A stretch of 64,000 nt of DNA from an uncultured Roseicyclus sp. (GCA_947489665.1 CANLEH010000004.1:1-64000); one strand, 5' to 3'; shown: positions 27,171 to 36,886, numbered from the stretch's first letter. Numbers and translations are program-made. Notes: a model not told the origin generated them from the sequence alone.

Positions 27171-27758
27171 ATGCAAATGACGACACTCTCGTTCGAGAAC
27201 TTCCACCGGCATGGGCCGTTGTTCACGAACATGCTGAAAGCACGACACCGGACATTCATTGAAGAAATGGGCTGGGAGATCCCCTCCGAAGACGGGATGG
27301 AGTTTGACCAGTACGACACGGCGCAGAGCCGGTGGGTTTGCGTCCATGATGGCCTTCGCGTGCTGGCCGGGGTGCGGCTGACGCCGACGACGGCGTCTTG
27401 CGGGATCTACAGCTATATGGTGCGGGACGCGCAGCGGGGGTTGCTGGACTCGATCCCCGCCAATCTGCTGGATGATCCGGCTCCGATTGCGGAGCATATC
27501 TGGGACGCCAACCGTCTGTTCGTGGCTGAGGGCGTGGAAACTGAGATCCGGCGGGACGTCCAGATGTCGCTTATGGGTCATATGGTTCGGTCGGCGCGGG
27601 AGCTGGGGGCCACGACGCTTTTGGGGCTACTGCCCATCGGCATCCCGCGGCTCGGCCGCCGCCTTGGCATTGATATGGAGGCCGGAGGGCCGATCATGAA
27701 GATCGGCGGCGTGGCGCATCGGTGCTACTTTGTCTCGATGGCCTCGAAAATGCACTGA
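27171..27758 (+). CDS. Acyl-homoserine-lactone synthase, LuxI family
   Basis: 195 residues. The conserved LuxI positions are present: R25 and F29 (LKARHRTFIEEMGW), W35, D46 and D49 (EFDQYDT), R69 (GVRLTPT) and D112-R115 (IWDANRLFV, where Asp replaces the common Glu). It makes the autoinducer from acyl-ACP and SAM in the cytoplasm. GGAG lies 6 nt before the ATG at 27171; an upstream GTG is less likely. Chain length of the product cannot be told. Confidence 0.92.
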   Translation: MQMTTLSFENFHRHGPLFTNMLKARHRTFIEEMGWEIPSEDGMEFDQYDTAQSRWVCVHDGLRVLAGVRLTPTTASCGIYSYMVRDAQRGLLDSIPANLLDDPAPIAEHIWDANRLFVAEGVETEIRRDVQMSLMGHMVRSARELGATTLLGLLPIGIPRLGRRLGIDMEAGGPIMKIGGVAHRCYFVSMASKMH

Positions 27759-27770
27759 AACGGAGGATTC

Positions 27771-27802
27771 AAGTGGTTTGTGCAAGCTTGCACAAACCAC
27801 TT
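27771..27802 (+). repeat. 32-bp perfect palindrome after luxI
   Basis: AAGTGGTTTGTGCAAG at 27771-27786 is followed by its exact reverse complement at 27787-27802, with no spacer. No T tract follows on either side, so it is not a standard terminator. It overlaps the -35 of a possible rarA promoter. It may be a regulator site or a cruciform or mRNA 3' element. Confidence 0.75.
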
Positions 27803-27816
27803 AAACCTATGATAAA
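27788..27816 (+). promoter_or_regulatory. Possible rarA promoter
   Basis: TTGCAC (27788-27793), 17 nt, GATAAA (27811-27816). The -35 lies inside the right arm of the 32-bp palindrome. AT-rich DNA follows to the rarA start. Confidence 0.4.
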
Positions 27817-27891
27817 TAACAACAAAAGAGATTTCTTTAACCTTTTCTTTACCCTTGCCGCCACTGTGGCGCGGGCGTAGCTTTGCCCATT

Positions 27892-29202
27892 ATGGCTGAT
27901 CTCTTCGACACATCTGCGGCGGCGCAGGACGCCTCCACAGGACCGCGACCGCTGGCGGATCGGTTGCGGCCCGCCGCATTGTCGGAGGTCATCGGTCAGC
28001 AGCACATTTTGGGGCCGGAGGGCAGTTTGCGCGTGATGCTGGACTCCGGGTCGCTGTCGAGCCTGATCTTCTGGGGGCCGCCGGGCGTGGGCAAGACCAC
28101 GATTGCGCGCCTACTGGCCGACGAGACCGACCTGCATTTCGTCCAGATCAGCGCGATTTTCACCGGCGTGCCAGACCTGCGCAAAGTGTTCGAGGGCGCG
28201 AAACTGCGCCGCCAGAACGGCAAGGGCACACTTCTGTTCGTCGACGAAATCCACCGTTTCAACAAGGCGCAGCAGGACAGCTTCCTGCCGCATATGGAGG
28301 ACGGCACGATCCTTCTGGTGGGGGCGACCACAGAGAACCCCTCGTTCGAGTTGAATGCGGCTGTCATGTCGCGGTCTCAGGTCATGGTTCTTGAGCGCTT
28401 GAGCGACGACGATCTTGAGGCTCTGCTGCTGCGGGCCGAAGCGGAGCTGGACCGCAAGCTGCCCTTGCTGCCCGATGCGCGGGTCAGCTTGCGCGAGATG
28501 GCCGATGGTGATGGGCGCGCGTTGCTTAATCTGGTGGAACAGGTCGCGGCCTGGAATGTTGAGCCGCTCGATACCAAGGCGTTGGGTGCGCGTTTGCAGC
28601 GGCGCGCCGCGCAATACGACAAGTCAGGCGACGCCCATTACAACCTGATCTCTGCCTTGCATAAGTCGATGCGGGGCAGCGACCCGGATGCGTGCCTTTA
28701 TTGGTTCGCACGGATGCTGGAGGGGGGCGAGGACCCACGCTATCTCGCGCGGCGTATGGTGCGGATGGCGGTGGAAGATGTCGGGCTGGCCGACCCGCAG
28801 GCGCAGCGCGTCTGTCTGGATGCGTGGGAGACGTATGAGCGGTTGGGGTCGCCCGAGGGCGAGCTTGCGTTGTCTCAGGCGATCATCTACCTGGCGCTCG
28901 CCCCGAAATCGAACGCGAACTACGTGGCTTATAAGGCGGCGCGCGCTTCGGCGAAATCGACCGGCTCGTCCATGCCGCCAAAGCATATCCTGAATGCGCC
29001 GACGTCCATGATGAAAGATCAGGGCTACGGCGAGGGCTATGCTTATGACCACGATCATGAGGACGGGTTTTCGGGGGCGAACTACTTCCCCGATACGATG
29101 TCGCGCGCGCGGTTCTATGAGCCGAAGGAACGCGGGTTCGAACGCGATCTGAAGAAGCGCGTGGAATGGTTCGACGGGTTGAGGAAGAAGCGCGGCAAGT
29201 GA
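27892..29202 (+). CDS. rarA: Replication-associated recombination ATPase RarA (MgsA)
   Basis: 436 residues: MADLFDTSAAAQDAS, then PLADRLRPAALSEVIGQQH, Walker A GPPGVGKTT, Walker B LLFVDEIHRFNK, and GATTENPSFELNAAVMSR. The C-terminal half has the MgsA domain (CLYWFARMLEGGEDPRYLAR). Acts at stalled forks with SSB. I start at ATG 27892; a TTG 9 nt upstream is possible. No obvious ribosome site. Confidence 0.95.
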   Translation: MADLFDTSAAAQDASTGPRPLADRLRPAALSEVIGQQHILGPEGSLRVMLDSGSLSSLIFWGPPGVGKTTIARLLADETDLHFVQISAIFTGVPDLRKVFEGAKLRRQNGKGTLLFVDEIHRFNKAQQDSFLPHMEDGTILLVGATTENPSFELNAAVMSRSQVMVLERLSDDDLEALLLRAEAELDRKLPLLPDARVSLREMADGDGRALLNLVEQVAAWNVEPLDTKALGARLQRRAAQYDKSGDAHYNLISALHKSMRGSDPDACLYWFARMLEGGEDPRYLARRMVRMAVEDVGLADPQAQRVCLDAWETYERLGSPEGELALSQAIIYLALAPKSNANYVAYKAARASAKSTGSSMPPKHILNAPTSMMKDQGYGEGYAYDHDHEDGFSGANYFPDTMSRARFYEPKERGFERDLKKRVEWFDGLRKKRGK

Positions 29203-29248
29203 CAGGCGATACGTTGACATCCCAACCCGCCCGGCGCATCCCGCCCCT

Positions 29249-29626
29249 ATGACAGCGATCCTGCAAGTGGCCTTTGGCGGCGCCGTTGGTGCCGTGCTTC
29301 GATACCTGATGGGTATCGGCATGATCCGGCTGCTCGGGCACAGCGCGTTCCCCTTGCCGATCCTGACGGTGAACATCGTAGGCTCGTTCCTGATGGGGGT
29401 CTTTGTGGTGGTCGCCGCGCAGCGCGGGCTGACGCATTTGTCGCCCTTTGTGATGACGGGCCTGTTGGGCGGGTTCACGACCTTCTCCGCCTTTTCGCTG
29501 GAGGCTGTGACGCTGTATGAGCGCGGCGATGTCGGGCAGACGGCACTGTATGTGGGGGCTTCGGTGGTTCTATCGATTGGTGGGCTGATGTTAGGCCTCT
29601 GGGTCGCGCGGGGGATGTTCGCATGA
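29249..29626 (+). CDS. crcB: Fluoride channel CrcB (Fluc)
   Basis: 125 residues, four helices. GGAVGAVLRYLMG, NIVGSFLMGVFV and GLLGGFTTFSAFSLE are the Fluc signatures; the TTFS/F region lines the F- pore. Dual-topology dimer in the inner membrane exporting fluoride. No fluoride riboswitch was seen upstream. The stop overlaps the next start (ATGA). Confidence 0.95.
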   Translation: MTAILQVAFGGAVGAVLRYLMGIGMIRLLGHSAFPLPILTVNIVGSFLMGVFVVVAAQRGLTHLSPFVMTGLLGGFTTFSAFSLEAVTLYERGDVGQTALYVGASVVLSIGGLMLGLWVARGMFA

Positions 29627-30672
29627 GTGGTGTCCAGACGGTTGAGGTTGGCCCGGATGAGGGCGATCAGCGGTTGGACCGCTGGTTTCGCAAGCGGTTC
29701 CCGCAGGTCTCTCAAGGCCGGATCGAGAAGATGTGCCGCAAGGGCGAGATTCGCGTTGATGGGGGACGGGTGAAGAGTTCGACCCGTGTGGAGGTGGGGC
29801 AGAGCGTGCGCGTGCCGCCGCTGCCTGATACGGCCGCGCCGGTGGTGCACAAGCAGCCCAAGATCAGCGACGCAGATGCGGAGATGATGCGGGAAGCTGT
29901 GATCTATCGGGACGATCATATCATCGCGCTGAACAAGCCAGCTGGCTTGCCGTCGCAAGGGGGTTCGGGGCAGAGCCGCCATGTGGATGGGTTGAGCGAG
30001 GCTTTGAAGTTCGGGTTCGAAGAGAAGCCGAGGCTGGTGCATCGGCTCGACAAGGACACATCGGGCGTTTTGCTGATGGCGCGGACGCGGGCCAGTGCCA
30101 AGGCGCTGACCGATGCTTTCAGGGCGCGCGAGACGCGCAAAATCTATTGGGCCGCCGTCGCCGGTACGCCGCTGCCCAAGATGGGCACGATCAAGTACGG
30201 GCTGGTGAAAGCGCCGGGCCATGGCAAGGGCGGCGAGAACGAGAAGATGCGTGCGGTCATGCCCGATGAGGTGCGCAGCATTGAAGGGGCCAAGCGGGCG
30301 GAGACGGATTACGCGGTACTGTCGAACCTTGGCGGGCGCGTTTCGTGGTGTGCTTTGGTGCCGATTACGGGGCGGACGCATCAGCTGCGCGCGCACATGG
30401 CCGAGATCGGGCATCCGATCATCGGCGATGGGAAATACGGCGGCTCGGGCCAGGAAAACCTGGGCGACGGCTGGGGCGCGCAATTGGGCGGTGAGATCAG
30501 CCGCAAGCTGCATCTTCATGCGCGGAGCCTTTCGTTTCAGCATCCGATTGGCGGGGCCCAAGTGAACCTGATTGCACCACTGTCTGAGCATATGGCGAAG
30601 ACGTGGGAGACGTTGGGATGGCAGGCCTCGGACGTGCCGGCGGATCCGTTTGCGGAGGATGAATGGACCTGA
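29623..30672 (+). CDS. rluC: RluA-family 23S rRNA pseudouridine synthase (RluC-like)
   Basis: 349 residues. An S4 RNA-binding domain (about 15-75: DQRLDRWFRKRFPQVSQGRI) precedes the synthase domain with the catalytic Asp in LVHRLDKDTSGVLLMA and ITGRTHQLRAHM. It probably modifies 23S rRNA sites like RluC; the exact sites are inferred. ATGA overlap with crcB and overlap with the HAD gene suggest an operon. Confidence 0.9.
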   Translation: MSGVQTVEVGPDEGDQRLDRWFRKRFPQVSQGRIEKMCRKGEIRVDGGRVKSSTRVEVGQSVRVPPLPDTAAPVVHKQPKISDADAEMMREAVIYRDDHIIALNKPAGLPSQGGSGQSRHVDGLSEALKFGFEEKPRLVHRLDKDTSGVLLMARTRASAKALTDAFRARETRKIYWAAVAGTPLPKMGTIKYGLVKAPGHGKGGENEKMRAVMPDEVRSIEGAKRAETDYAVLSNLGGRVSWCALVPITGRTHQLRAHMAEIGHPIIGDGKYGGSGQENLGDGWGAQLGGEISRKLHLHARSLSFQHPIGGAQVNLIAPLSEHMAKTWETLGWQASDVPADPFAEDEWT

Positions 30673-31334
30673 AGCTGGTCATCTTCGATGTGGACGGCAC
30701 GCTGGTCGACAGCCAGGCGCATATCTTGGCGTCGATGAAAGGCGCGTTCGAGGCGCATGGTATGGCGGTGCCGCCACGTGAGGCAGTGCTGGGGATCGTG
30801 GGCTTGTCGCTGCCGGAGGCCTTTGCACGGCTGGTGCCGGAGCGGGCGGAGTTGGCGGGTCGTTTGACCGAGGCTTACAAGGACACGTTCGCGGGGCTGC
30901 GGATGTCGGGTGAGGGTGCTTCACCCCTCTATCCCGGTGCGGCGGAGGTGTTGGCCGGATTGGCGGCACGGGACGACGTGCTGTTGGGGGTGGCAACGGG
31001 CAAGAGCAAGCGAGGGCTCGACCATCTGATCGAGCTGCACGGCTGGGCGCGGGTGTTTCAGACGGTGCAGGTCGCCGATTTCCATCCCTCCAAACCGCAT
31101 CCGTCGATGGTGCAGGCGTGCTTGGCCGAGACAGGGGTTGAGGCGGGCAGGGCCGTGATGGTGGGTGATACAAGTTTCGATATGGAGATGGCGCGCGCGG
31201 GGTCGGTGACGGCGCTGGCGGTTGGCTGGGGATATCACCCCGAAGATGCGCTGGTGCAGGCCGGGGCTGTGCGCGTGGTGGAGCGGTTCGTGGATATGCC
31301 CGCTGCGTTAGAAGAATGTTGGGCCTTCGCATGA
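30663..31334 (+). CDS. HAD-family phosphatase, phosphoglycolate phosphatase-like
   Basis: 223 residues: nucleophile motif FDVDGTLVDS (8-17), VATGKSKRG (motif II), HPSKPHPSM (Lys), and VMVGDTSFDMEMARAG (motif III/IV). Cap is helical, as in Gph. Substrate may be phosphoglycolate or another phosphomonoester. The start lies 10 nt inside rluC and the end overlaps the ATP12 gene. Confidence 0.88.
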   Translation: MDLKLVIFDVDGTLVDSQAHILASMKGAFEAHGMAVPPREAVLGIVGLSLPEAFARLVPERAELAGRLTEAYKDTFAGLRMSGEGASPLYPGAAEVLAGLAARDDVLLGVATGKSKRGLDHLIELHGWARVFQTVQVADFHPSKPHPSMVQACLAETGVEAGRAVMVGDTSFDMEMARAGSVTALAVGWGYHPEDALVQAGAVRVVERFVDMPAALEECWAFA

Positions 31335-32044
31335 CGGAATGGAAAGCAAAGCGGTTCTGGACCGAGGTAAATGTGCGCGCGGAAGATGGTGGGTTCCGGG
31401 TGTTGCTAGACGCGCGGGCGCTCAACACACCGGGCAAGCTGCCGCTGGTCATGCCGACGCGCGCGATGGCTGATGCAGTGGCCGAGGAATGGCGGGCGCA
31501 GGAGGGGCATATTCAACCGCTGACCATGCCCAACACGCGCTCTGCAAATTCGGCGATTGAGCGAGTCGCGCCACAGCATGCCGAGATCTGTGCGATGCTG
31601 TCAGCCTACGGCGAAACCGATCTGCTGTGCTATCGGGCGGAGGGGCCGCTTGAGTTGACGCAACGTCAGAAAGGCGCTTGGGATCCGATGCTGGATTGGG
31701 CCGCGGATCGCTATGGCGCCCGCTTGGTGCCAGTGGCGGGCGTCTTGCCGGTTGAGCAGGATCCCGACGCCCTGCGCGCATTGTCCAAGCGGGTGTTGCG
31801 CACTGAGGCGTTTCCGCTGACGGCTCTGCATGACCTGATCACGTTGACCGGGTCTTTGGTGCTCGGTTTGGCGATCGCAGATGGCCACATTTCGGCCAAC
31901 GAAGCATGGCTTTTGAGCCGAATCGATGAGGATTGGCAAATCTCCCAATGGGGCGAAGATGACGAGGCCACGCAGATGGCAGAGGCAAAGCGCAGCCAAT
32001 TGCTTCATGCCGAGCGGTTCTTGTCGCTATGCTCTGAGAACTGA
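31331..32044 (+). CDS. ATP12-type F1-ATPase assembly chaperone
   Basis: 237 residues: WKAKRFWTEVNV, then ALNTPGKLPLVMPTRAMADAVAEEW and MPNTRSANSAIERV, typical of ATP12. The family binds the alpha subunit during F1 assembly and occurs in alphaproteobacteria and mitochondria. ATGA overlap with the HAD gene. Last gene of this operon. Confidence 0.92.
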   Translation: MTEWKAKRFWTEVNVRAEDGGFRVLLDARALNTPGKLPLVMPTRAMADAVAEEWRAQEGHIQPLTMPNTRSANSAIERVAPQHAEICAMLSAYGETDLLCYRAEGPLELTQRQKGAWDPMLDWAADRYGARLVPVAGVLPVEQDPDALRALSKRVLRTEAFPLTALHDLITLTGSLVLGLAIADGHISANEAWLLSRIDEDWQISQWGEDDEATQMAEAKRSQLLHAERFLSLCSEN

Positions 32045-32279
32045 CGTTTCTTCGGGCATGGGCCAGTGCCTGTTGCATAAAATGCAGGCAGCGTACGCTG
32101 AGCGGCCTGCAAACGAAGTGTTTCCAGTGTGTTTTGAGCGCCCGATGCCCTTGACCTTGTGCACAGGATTTGCCCATTTTGGCAGCGGCGGGGGGCGAAA
32201 AGCCCCTCCCGGCATATGCCAACGCCCGAAGGGCAAATAATATGATCCCTTAGGGCGATCCCACAGGAAGAGGTTAACA

Positions 32280-33311
32280 ATGAAAAAATCCGTACTTCTC
32301 GGCACGCTCGCCGTAGCCGGTGTTGCATCGGGCGCAGCGTTTGCTGACGGCCACGGCGACACCACGCTGGGCCAGATCCAAGAGCGCGGCTCGCTGAACT
32401 GCGGCGTGACCACCGGTCTGACCGGCTTCGCAGCCCCCAACGCCGAAGGCGAGTGGGAAGGCTTCGACGTCGGCGTGTGCCGCGCGGTTGCTGCAGCTGT
32501 TCTTGGCGATCCGACCGCCGTTGAATTCGTTCCGACCACTGGCCAGACCCGCTTTACTGCGCTGGCTTCGGGCGAAGTCGACATGCTGGCTCGTAACACC
32601 ACCTGGACGTTCTCGCGCGATGTCGACCTCGCGTTCGAATTCACCGGTGTTAACTATTACGATGGTCAGGGCTTCATGGTCCCCCGTGAACTCGGCGTTT
32701 CGTCGGCCCTGGAACTGGACGGCGCAACCGTCTGCATCCAGACCGGTACCACGACCGAACTGAACCTTGCTGACTTCTTCTCCTCGAACAACATGAGCTA
32801 CGAGCCCGTGCCGATCGAGACCAACGCAGAAGCACAGCAGCAGTACCTGGCCGGTGCTTGCGACGTTTACACCACGGATGCCTCGGGCCTGGCCGCAACG
32901 CGCGCCACGTTCGAAGATCCGTCGGCGCACGTCGTTCTGCCCGAGATCGTCTCGAAAGAGCCGCTCGGCCCGCTGGTTCGCCACGGCGACCACGAGTGGG
33001 GCGACATCGTTCGCTGGACGCTGAACGCTCTGATCACTGCTGAAGAGCTCGGCGTGACCTCGGCCAATGTTGGCGAAATCGGTGGCACCACCGAGAACCC
33101 GGAAATCCGCCGCCTGCTCGGCACCGAGGGTGAACTGGGCGCAATGCTCGGCCTCGAAGCGGATTGGGCTGCCAACGCAATCGCAGCCGTGGGCAACTAC
33201 GGTGAGCTGTTCGAAGGCAATATCGGCGAATCCACCCCGATCGGTCTGGCCCGCGGCCTGAACGCTCAGTGGACCGATGGCGGCCTGCTCTACAGCCCGC
33301 CCTTCCGGTAA
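32280..33311 (+). CDS. bztA: Glutamate/glutamine/aspartate/asparagine-binding protein BztA
   Basis: 343 residues. Signal peptide ends near A22 (GVASGAAFA). The SBP_bac_3 domain has RGSLNCGVTTGLTGFAAP, DVGVCRAVAAAVLG and LARNTTWTFSRD, typical of the AapJ/BztA branch. Periplasmic binding component. GGAAGAGG precedes the ATG. First gene of bztABCD; a hairpin after it probably raises its relative abundance. Confidence 0.95.
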   Translation: MKKSVLLGTLAVAGVASGAAFADGHGDTTLGQIQERGSLNCGVTTGLTGFAAPNAEGEWEGFDVGVCRAVAAAVLGDPTAVEFVPTTGQTRFTALASGEVDMLARNTTWTFSRDVDLAFEFTGVNYYDGQGFMVPRELGVSSALELDGATVCIQTGTTTELNLADFFSSNNMSYEPVPIETNAEAQQQYLAGACDVYTTDASGLAATRATFEDPSAHVVLPEIVSKEPLGPLVRHGDHEWGDIVRWTLNALITAEELGVTSANVGEIGGTTENPEIRRLLGTEGELGAMLGLEADWAANAIAAVGNYGELFEGNIGESTPIGLARGLNAQWTDGGLLYSPPFR

Positions 33312-33320
33312 GACCTAAAA

Positions 33321-33357
33321 ACGAGAGGGCGCGAGCGTAAAGTTCGCGCCCTTCTCA
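33321..33357 (+). terminator. Hairpin between bztA and bztB
   Basis: GAGAGGGCGCGA and TTCGCGCCCTTCTC form a long stem with an 8-base loop; the tail is only weakly T-rich. A partial terminator or mRNA-stabilising stem is common after binding-protein genes. Confidence 0.7.
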
Positions 33358-33448
33358 TATACAGACAAACGTAAGTTGCAGTGATGCAAGGGACCGCAAA
33401 AGACGGCCCGTACCGCAACAACGAAACCAACGACAGGGGGCCACAGAG

Positions 33449-34726
33449 ATGGCAACGATGACCGACCCACCGGTGGAGGGGTTCCGGCTAAGCCAGCTTA
33501 TCTACGACACGCGCTACAGATCGATGACGATCCAGGTGGTTGCATTTGTCCTGATCATGCTTGGTCTAGTCTGGCTGGCGAACAACGTCGTCACCAACCT
33601 TCAAGCACTGGGCAAAGACTTTGACTTCGGTTTCCTCGGCAATCGCGCCGGGTACGACATCAACCAGCGCCTTGTTGAGTATTCGAATGACTCGACCCAC
33701 GGTCGAGCCGCCATTGTCGGCATCCTGAACACCCTTTTGGTGGCTGTTCTAGGCTGTATCACGGCCACTGTGCTGGGTGTGTTCGCTGGTGTTCTGCGCC
33801 TGTCGAAGAACTGGATTGTGTCACGCCTGATGTCGGTCTACGTCGAAGGCTTCCGCAACATTCCGCTGCTGCTTTGGATCCTTGTGATCTTCGCGGTCAT
33901 GACGGAAGGCACACCGCAGCCGCGCGATTTCCGCGGCGAGGATGCTGAAGCGTCGATGATCCTTGGCGACAGCGTCGCCATCACGAACCGCGGCATCTAT
34001 ATTCCCAACCTTGTCTTCAATCGCTCGCTTGGTGGTAACGAGGTTGATGCGGATACCGGCGCGGTGATTGCATCGCAGAGCGCCGGGGACATCATCTTGC
34101 TGCTTGCTGTGATCATTGCAGGCTTCCTGGCATCCGGCTTTATCGGACGCCGTGCGACCGCCATTCAGGAAAAGACAGGCGTTCGCCCGCCGGGCACGTT
34201 CTGGATGCGATTAGGGGCCGTGGTTGTACCCGCCTTGATCGTGTTGGTCGCATTGGGTGCAACGCTGGAATACCCCGAATTGCGCGGCTTCAACTTCGCT
34301 GACGGCATTCACCTTCGGAACTCCCTGATCGCGCTATGGTTCGCCCTGTCGCTTTATACCGGAGCCTTCATCGCCGAGATTGTGCGGGCCGGTATCATGG
34401 CGGTCAGCAAGGGCCAGACCGAGGCGGCCTTCGCACTGGGTATGCGTCCAAGCTGGACCATGAACCTTGTGATCCTGCCGCAAGCGCTGCGGGTGATCAT
34501 TCCGCCGCTGATTTCGCAATTCCTGAACCTGACCAAGAACTCCTCTTTGGCGATTGCCGTGGGGTACATGGATGTGCGGTCCACCCTTGGGGGGATCACG
34601 ATCAACCAGACCGGTCGGGAATTGGAAGGGATGCTTTTGTTGGGCCTGTTCTACTTGATCACGTCGCTGATCATTTCTGGCGCGATGAACATCTACAACA
34701 ATTCCGTCAAGTTGCAGGAGCGTTGA
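33449..34726 (+). CDS. bztB: Amino-acid ABC transporter permease BztB
   Basis: 425 residues, a long form with an extra N-terminal helix (MTIQVVAFVLIMLGLVWL) and an insert near 160-215, as in BztB/AapQ. The EAA-loop region (QTEAAFALGMRPSWTMN) contacts the ATPase. Inner-membrane channel half. GGGGG lies upstream of the ATG; 2 nt before bztC. Confidence 0.94.
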   Translation: MATMTDPPVEGFRLSQLIYDTRYRSMTIQVVAFVLIMLGLVWLANNVVTNLQALGKDFDFGFLGNRAGYDINQRLVEYSNDSTHGRAAIVGILNTLLVAVLGCITATVLGVFAGVLRLSKNWIVSRLMSVYVEGFRNIPLLLWILVIFAVMTEGTPQPRDFRGEDAEASMILGDSVAITNRGIYIPNLVFNRSLGGNEVDADTGAVIASQSAGDIILLLAVIIAGFLASGFIGRRATAIQEKTGVRPPGTFWMRLGAVVVPALIVLVALGATLEYPELRGFNFADGIHLRNSLIALWFALSLYTGAFIAEIVRAGIMAVSKGQTEAAFALGMRPSWTMNLVILPQALRVIIPPLISQFLNLTKNSSLAIAVGYMDVRSTLGGITINQTGRELEGMLLLGLFYLITSLIISGAMNIYNNSVKLQER

Positions 34727-34727
34727 T

Positions 34728-36050
34728 ATGAGCGAGATTCATGCTGAAACCGCCTATGTCCGCACAGAGATGTTGCCGGAGCAGGCGCCGCCGATCACCG
34801 CGGCTGGGCCGGTCAAGTGGATGCGGGAGAACCTGTTTTCTTCACCGCTGAATGCGATCCTGACGGTGCTGTCGATCATCGTGATCTACTATGTCTTGCA
34901 AGGCATCCTTCCATGGATGGTCAACGGCATCTGGAATGCGGACTCGCTGAGCGAGTGTCGCGAAATCCGGGATGCGCGGGGCGGCTCGAGTGAGCATGGC
35001 CACGGGGTGGCTTGTTGGGCCGTGTTGGGCGACCGTTGGCACCAGCTGACTTTCGGGTTCTACCCGTCCGACCTGTACTGGCGGCCGATCCTTGCGCTGG
35101 CCTTGTTCCTTGCGGCCCTTGCGCCGGTGCTGTTCGACACGGTGCCGCGCAAGATGTTCATCCTGACGGCGGCCGCGCCCTTCATCTGCGCCTGGCTTTT
35201 GTGGGGCGGCACCATTTGGGGTCCGCTGATGATTGCCGTGGGCTTTGTGATCGGTTGGGCGATCTTCAAGTTCGGGGCGCCTGCCATTGGCGCGTTGAGC
35301 GCAACGATTGCCGCGATCCTTATCCCGATCCTCTACTGGCTGTTCATCGCGGGTCCTATTGCTGGCGCTTTGTCCGGCGCGATCCCGATTGGGATCGAGG
35401 CCGTACCTTCCGACGATTTTGGGGGCTTCCTTCTGGCCTTCGTGATCGGCGCCTCGGGGATCATCCTGTCGATGCCGTTGGGGATTGTTTTGGCCCTCGG
35501 GCGGCAGTCGGATCTGTTCATCATCAACAAGTTCTCGGTGATCTTCATTGAGGTGATCCGGGGCGTGCCGCTGATCGTGTGGCTGTTCACGGCGTCACTG
35601 TTGCTGAACTACTTCCTGCCACCGGGCACGAACTTTGACCTGATGCTGCGCGTGATCATCATGGTGACGCTGTTCTCCTCGGCCTATATCGCGGAGGTGA
35701 TCCGGGGTGGCTTGGCCGCCTTGCCGCGGGGTCAGTATGAGGGGGCTGACAGCCTTGGTCTGAACTACTGGCAGTCCATGCAGCTGATCATCCTGCCGCA
35801 GGCATTGAAAATCTCGATCCCTGGTATCGTGTCGTCGTTCATCGGCCTCTTCAAGGACACCGTTCTGGTGGTCTTTGTGGGCCTCAGCGATCCAATCGGT
35901 TTCTCGAACCTGATCCGGGCGACGACCGACTGGAACGGGATCTACTGGGAACTCTTCATCTTCATCGGGCTGTGCTTCTTCATCTGTTGCTACGGCATGT
36001 CCCGGTATTCGCAATATCTCGAGCGCAAACTGCGCACCGATCACCGTTAA
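34728..36050 (+). CDS. bztC: Amino-acid ABC transporter permease BztC
   Basis: 440 residues. Long N-terminal segment with several helices (including PILALALFLAALAPVLF) before the permease core; the EAA loop reads YEGADSLGLNYWQSMQ. Forms the heteromeric channel with BztB. It ends 14 nt before bztD. Confidence 0.94.
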   Translation: MSEIHAETAYVRTEMLPEQAPPITAAGPVKWMRENLFSSPLNAILTVLSIIVIYYVLQGILPWMVNGIWNADSLSECREIRDARGGSSEHGHGVACWAVLGDRWHQLTFGFYPSDLYWRPILALALFLAALAPVLFDTVPRKMFILTAAAPFICAWLLWGGTIWGPLMIAVGFVIGWAIFKFGAPAIGALSATIAAILIPILYWLFIAGPIAGALSGAIPIGIEAVPSDDFGGFLLAFVIGASGIILSMPLGIVLALGRQSDLFIINKFSVIFIEVIRGVPLIVWLFTASLLLNYFLPPGTNFDLMLRVIIMVTLFSSAYIAEVIRGGLAALPRGQYEGADSLGLNYWQSMQLIILPQALKISIPGIVSSFIGLFKDTVLVVFVGLSDPIGFSNLIRATTDWNGIYWELFIFIGLCFFICCYGMSRYSQYLERKLRTDHR

Positions 36051-36064
36051 AGGAGGCCTGATCC

Positions 36065-36862
36065 ATGGCTGATACAAACATGGCAGAAGAGCGCGAAATC
36101 GACCGCTCGCAAATGAAGGTCTCCGACGAGGTGGCCATTGAAATCACGGGGATGAACAAGTGGTACGGGACGTTCCACGTTCTGCGCGACATCAACCTGA
36201 CCGTGCAGCGGGGCGAGCGGATCGTGATTTGCGGGCCGTCCGGATCGGGCAAGTCGACCCTTATCCGGTGCATCAATGCGCTGGAGGAGCATCAGCAGGG
36301 CAGGATCACAGTGGACGGCACGCTGCTGTCCAACGACCTCAAAAACATCGACAAGATCCGGTCCGAAGTTGGCATGTGCTTCCAGCACTTCAACCTATTC
36401 CCGCATCTGACGATCCTGGAGAACTGCACGCTGGCACCGATCTGGGTCCGCAAAACGCCCAAGAAGGAAGCCGAAGAGACGGCGATGTATTTCCTTGAGA
36501 AAGTGAAGATCCCGGAACAGGCCGACAAGTACCCCGGCCAGCTTTCGGGCGGTCAGCAGCAGCGTGTGGCCATTGCCCGTTCGCTGTGCATGCGTCCGCG
36601 CATCATGCTGTTTGACGAGCCAACTTCGGCCCTTGACCCGGAGATGATCAAGGAAGTGCTCGACACCATGATCCAGCTGGCCGAGGAAGGCATGACCATG
36701 CTGTGTGTGACCCACGAGATGGGTTTTGCCCGTCAGGTCGCCAACCGCGTGATCTTCATGGATGCTGGTCAGATCGTGGAACAGAACGAGCCGGAAGAGT
36801 TCTTCACGAACCCGCAGTCTGAGCGCACGCAATTGTTCCTGAGCCAGATCCTGGGTCACTGA
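36065..36862 (+). CDS. bztD: Amino-acid ABC transporter ATPase BztD
   Basis: 265 residues. Walker [11 protein letters not shown]-loop [12 protein letters not shown], signature LSGGQQQR, Walker [14 protein letters not shown]-loop VTHEMGF. Energises BztBC. Preceded by AAAGGAGG. Confidence 0.96.
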   Translation: MADTNMAEEREIDRSQMKVSDEVAIEITGMNKWYGTFHVLRDINLTVQRGERIVICGPSGSGKSTLIRCINALEEHQQGRITVDGTLLSNDLKNIDKIRSEVGMCFQHFNLFPHLTILENCTLAPIWVRKTPKKEAEETAMYFLEKVKIPEQADKYPGQLSGGQQQRVAIARSLCMRPRIMLFDEPTSALDPEMIKEVLDTMIQLAEEGMTMLCVTHEMGFARQVANRVIFMDAGQIVEQNEPEEFFTNPQSERTQLFLSQILGH

Positions 36863-36886
36863 ACGCGTTCGATTTGCACGTCAATT

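Noticed and set aside
27771-27802. Standard Rho-independent terminator for luxI
   Set aside because: Stem is perfect but no T tract follows on either strand, and the dyad has no spacer for a loop; kept as a palindrome instead.
28624-30591. 655-residue minus-strand frame opposite rarA, crcB and rluC
   Set aside because: Antisense shadow of three recognised genes; composition very rich in Arg, Pro and His.
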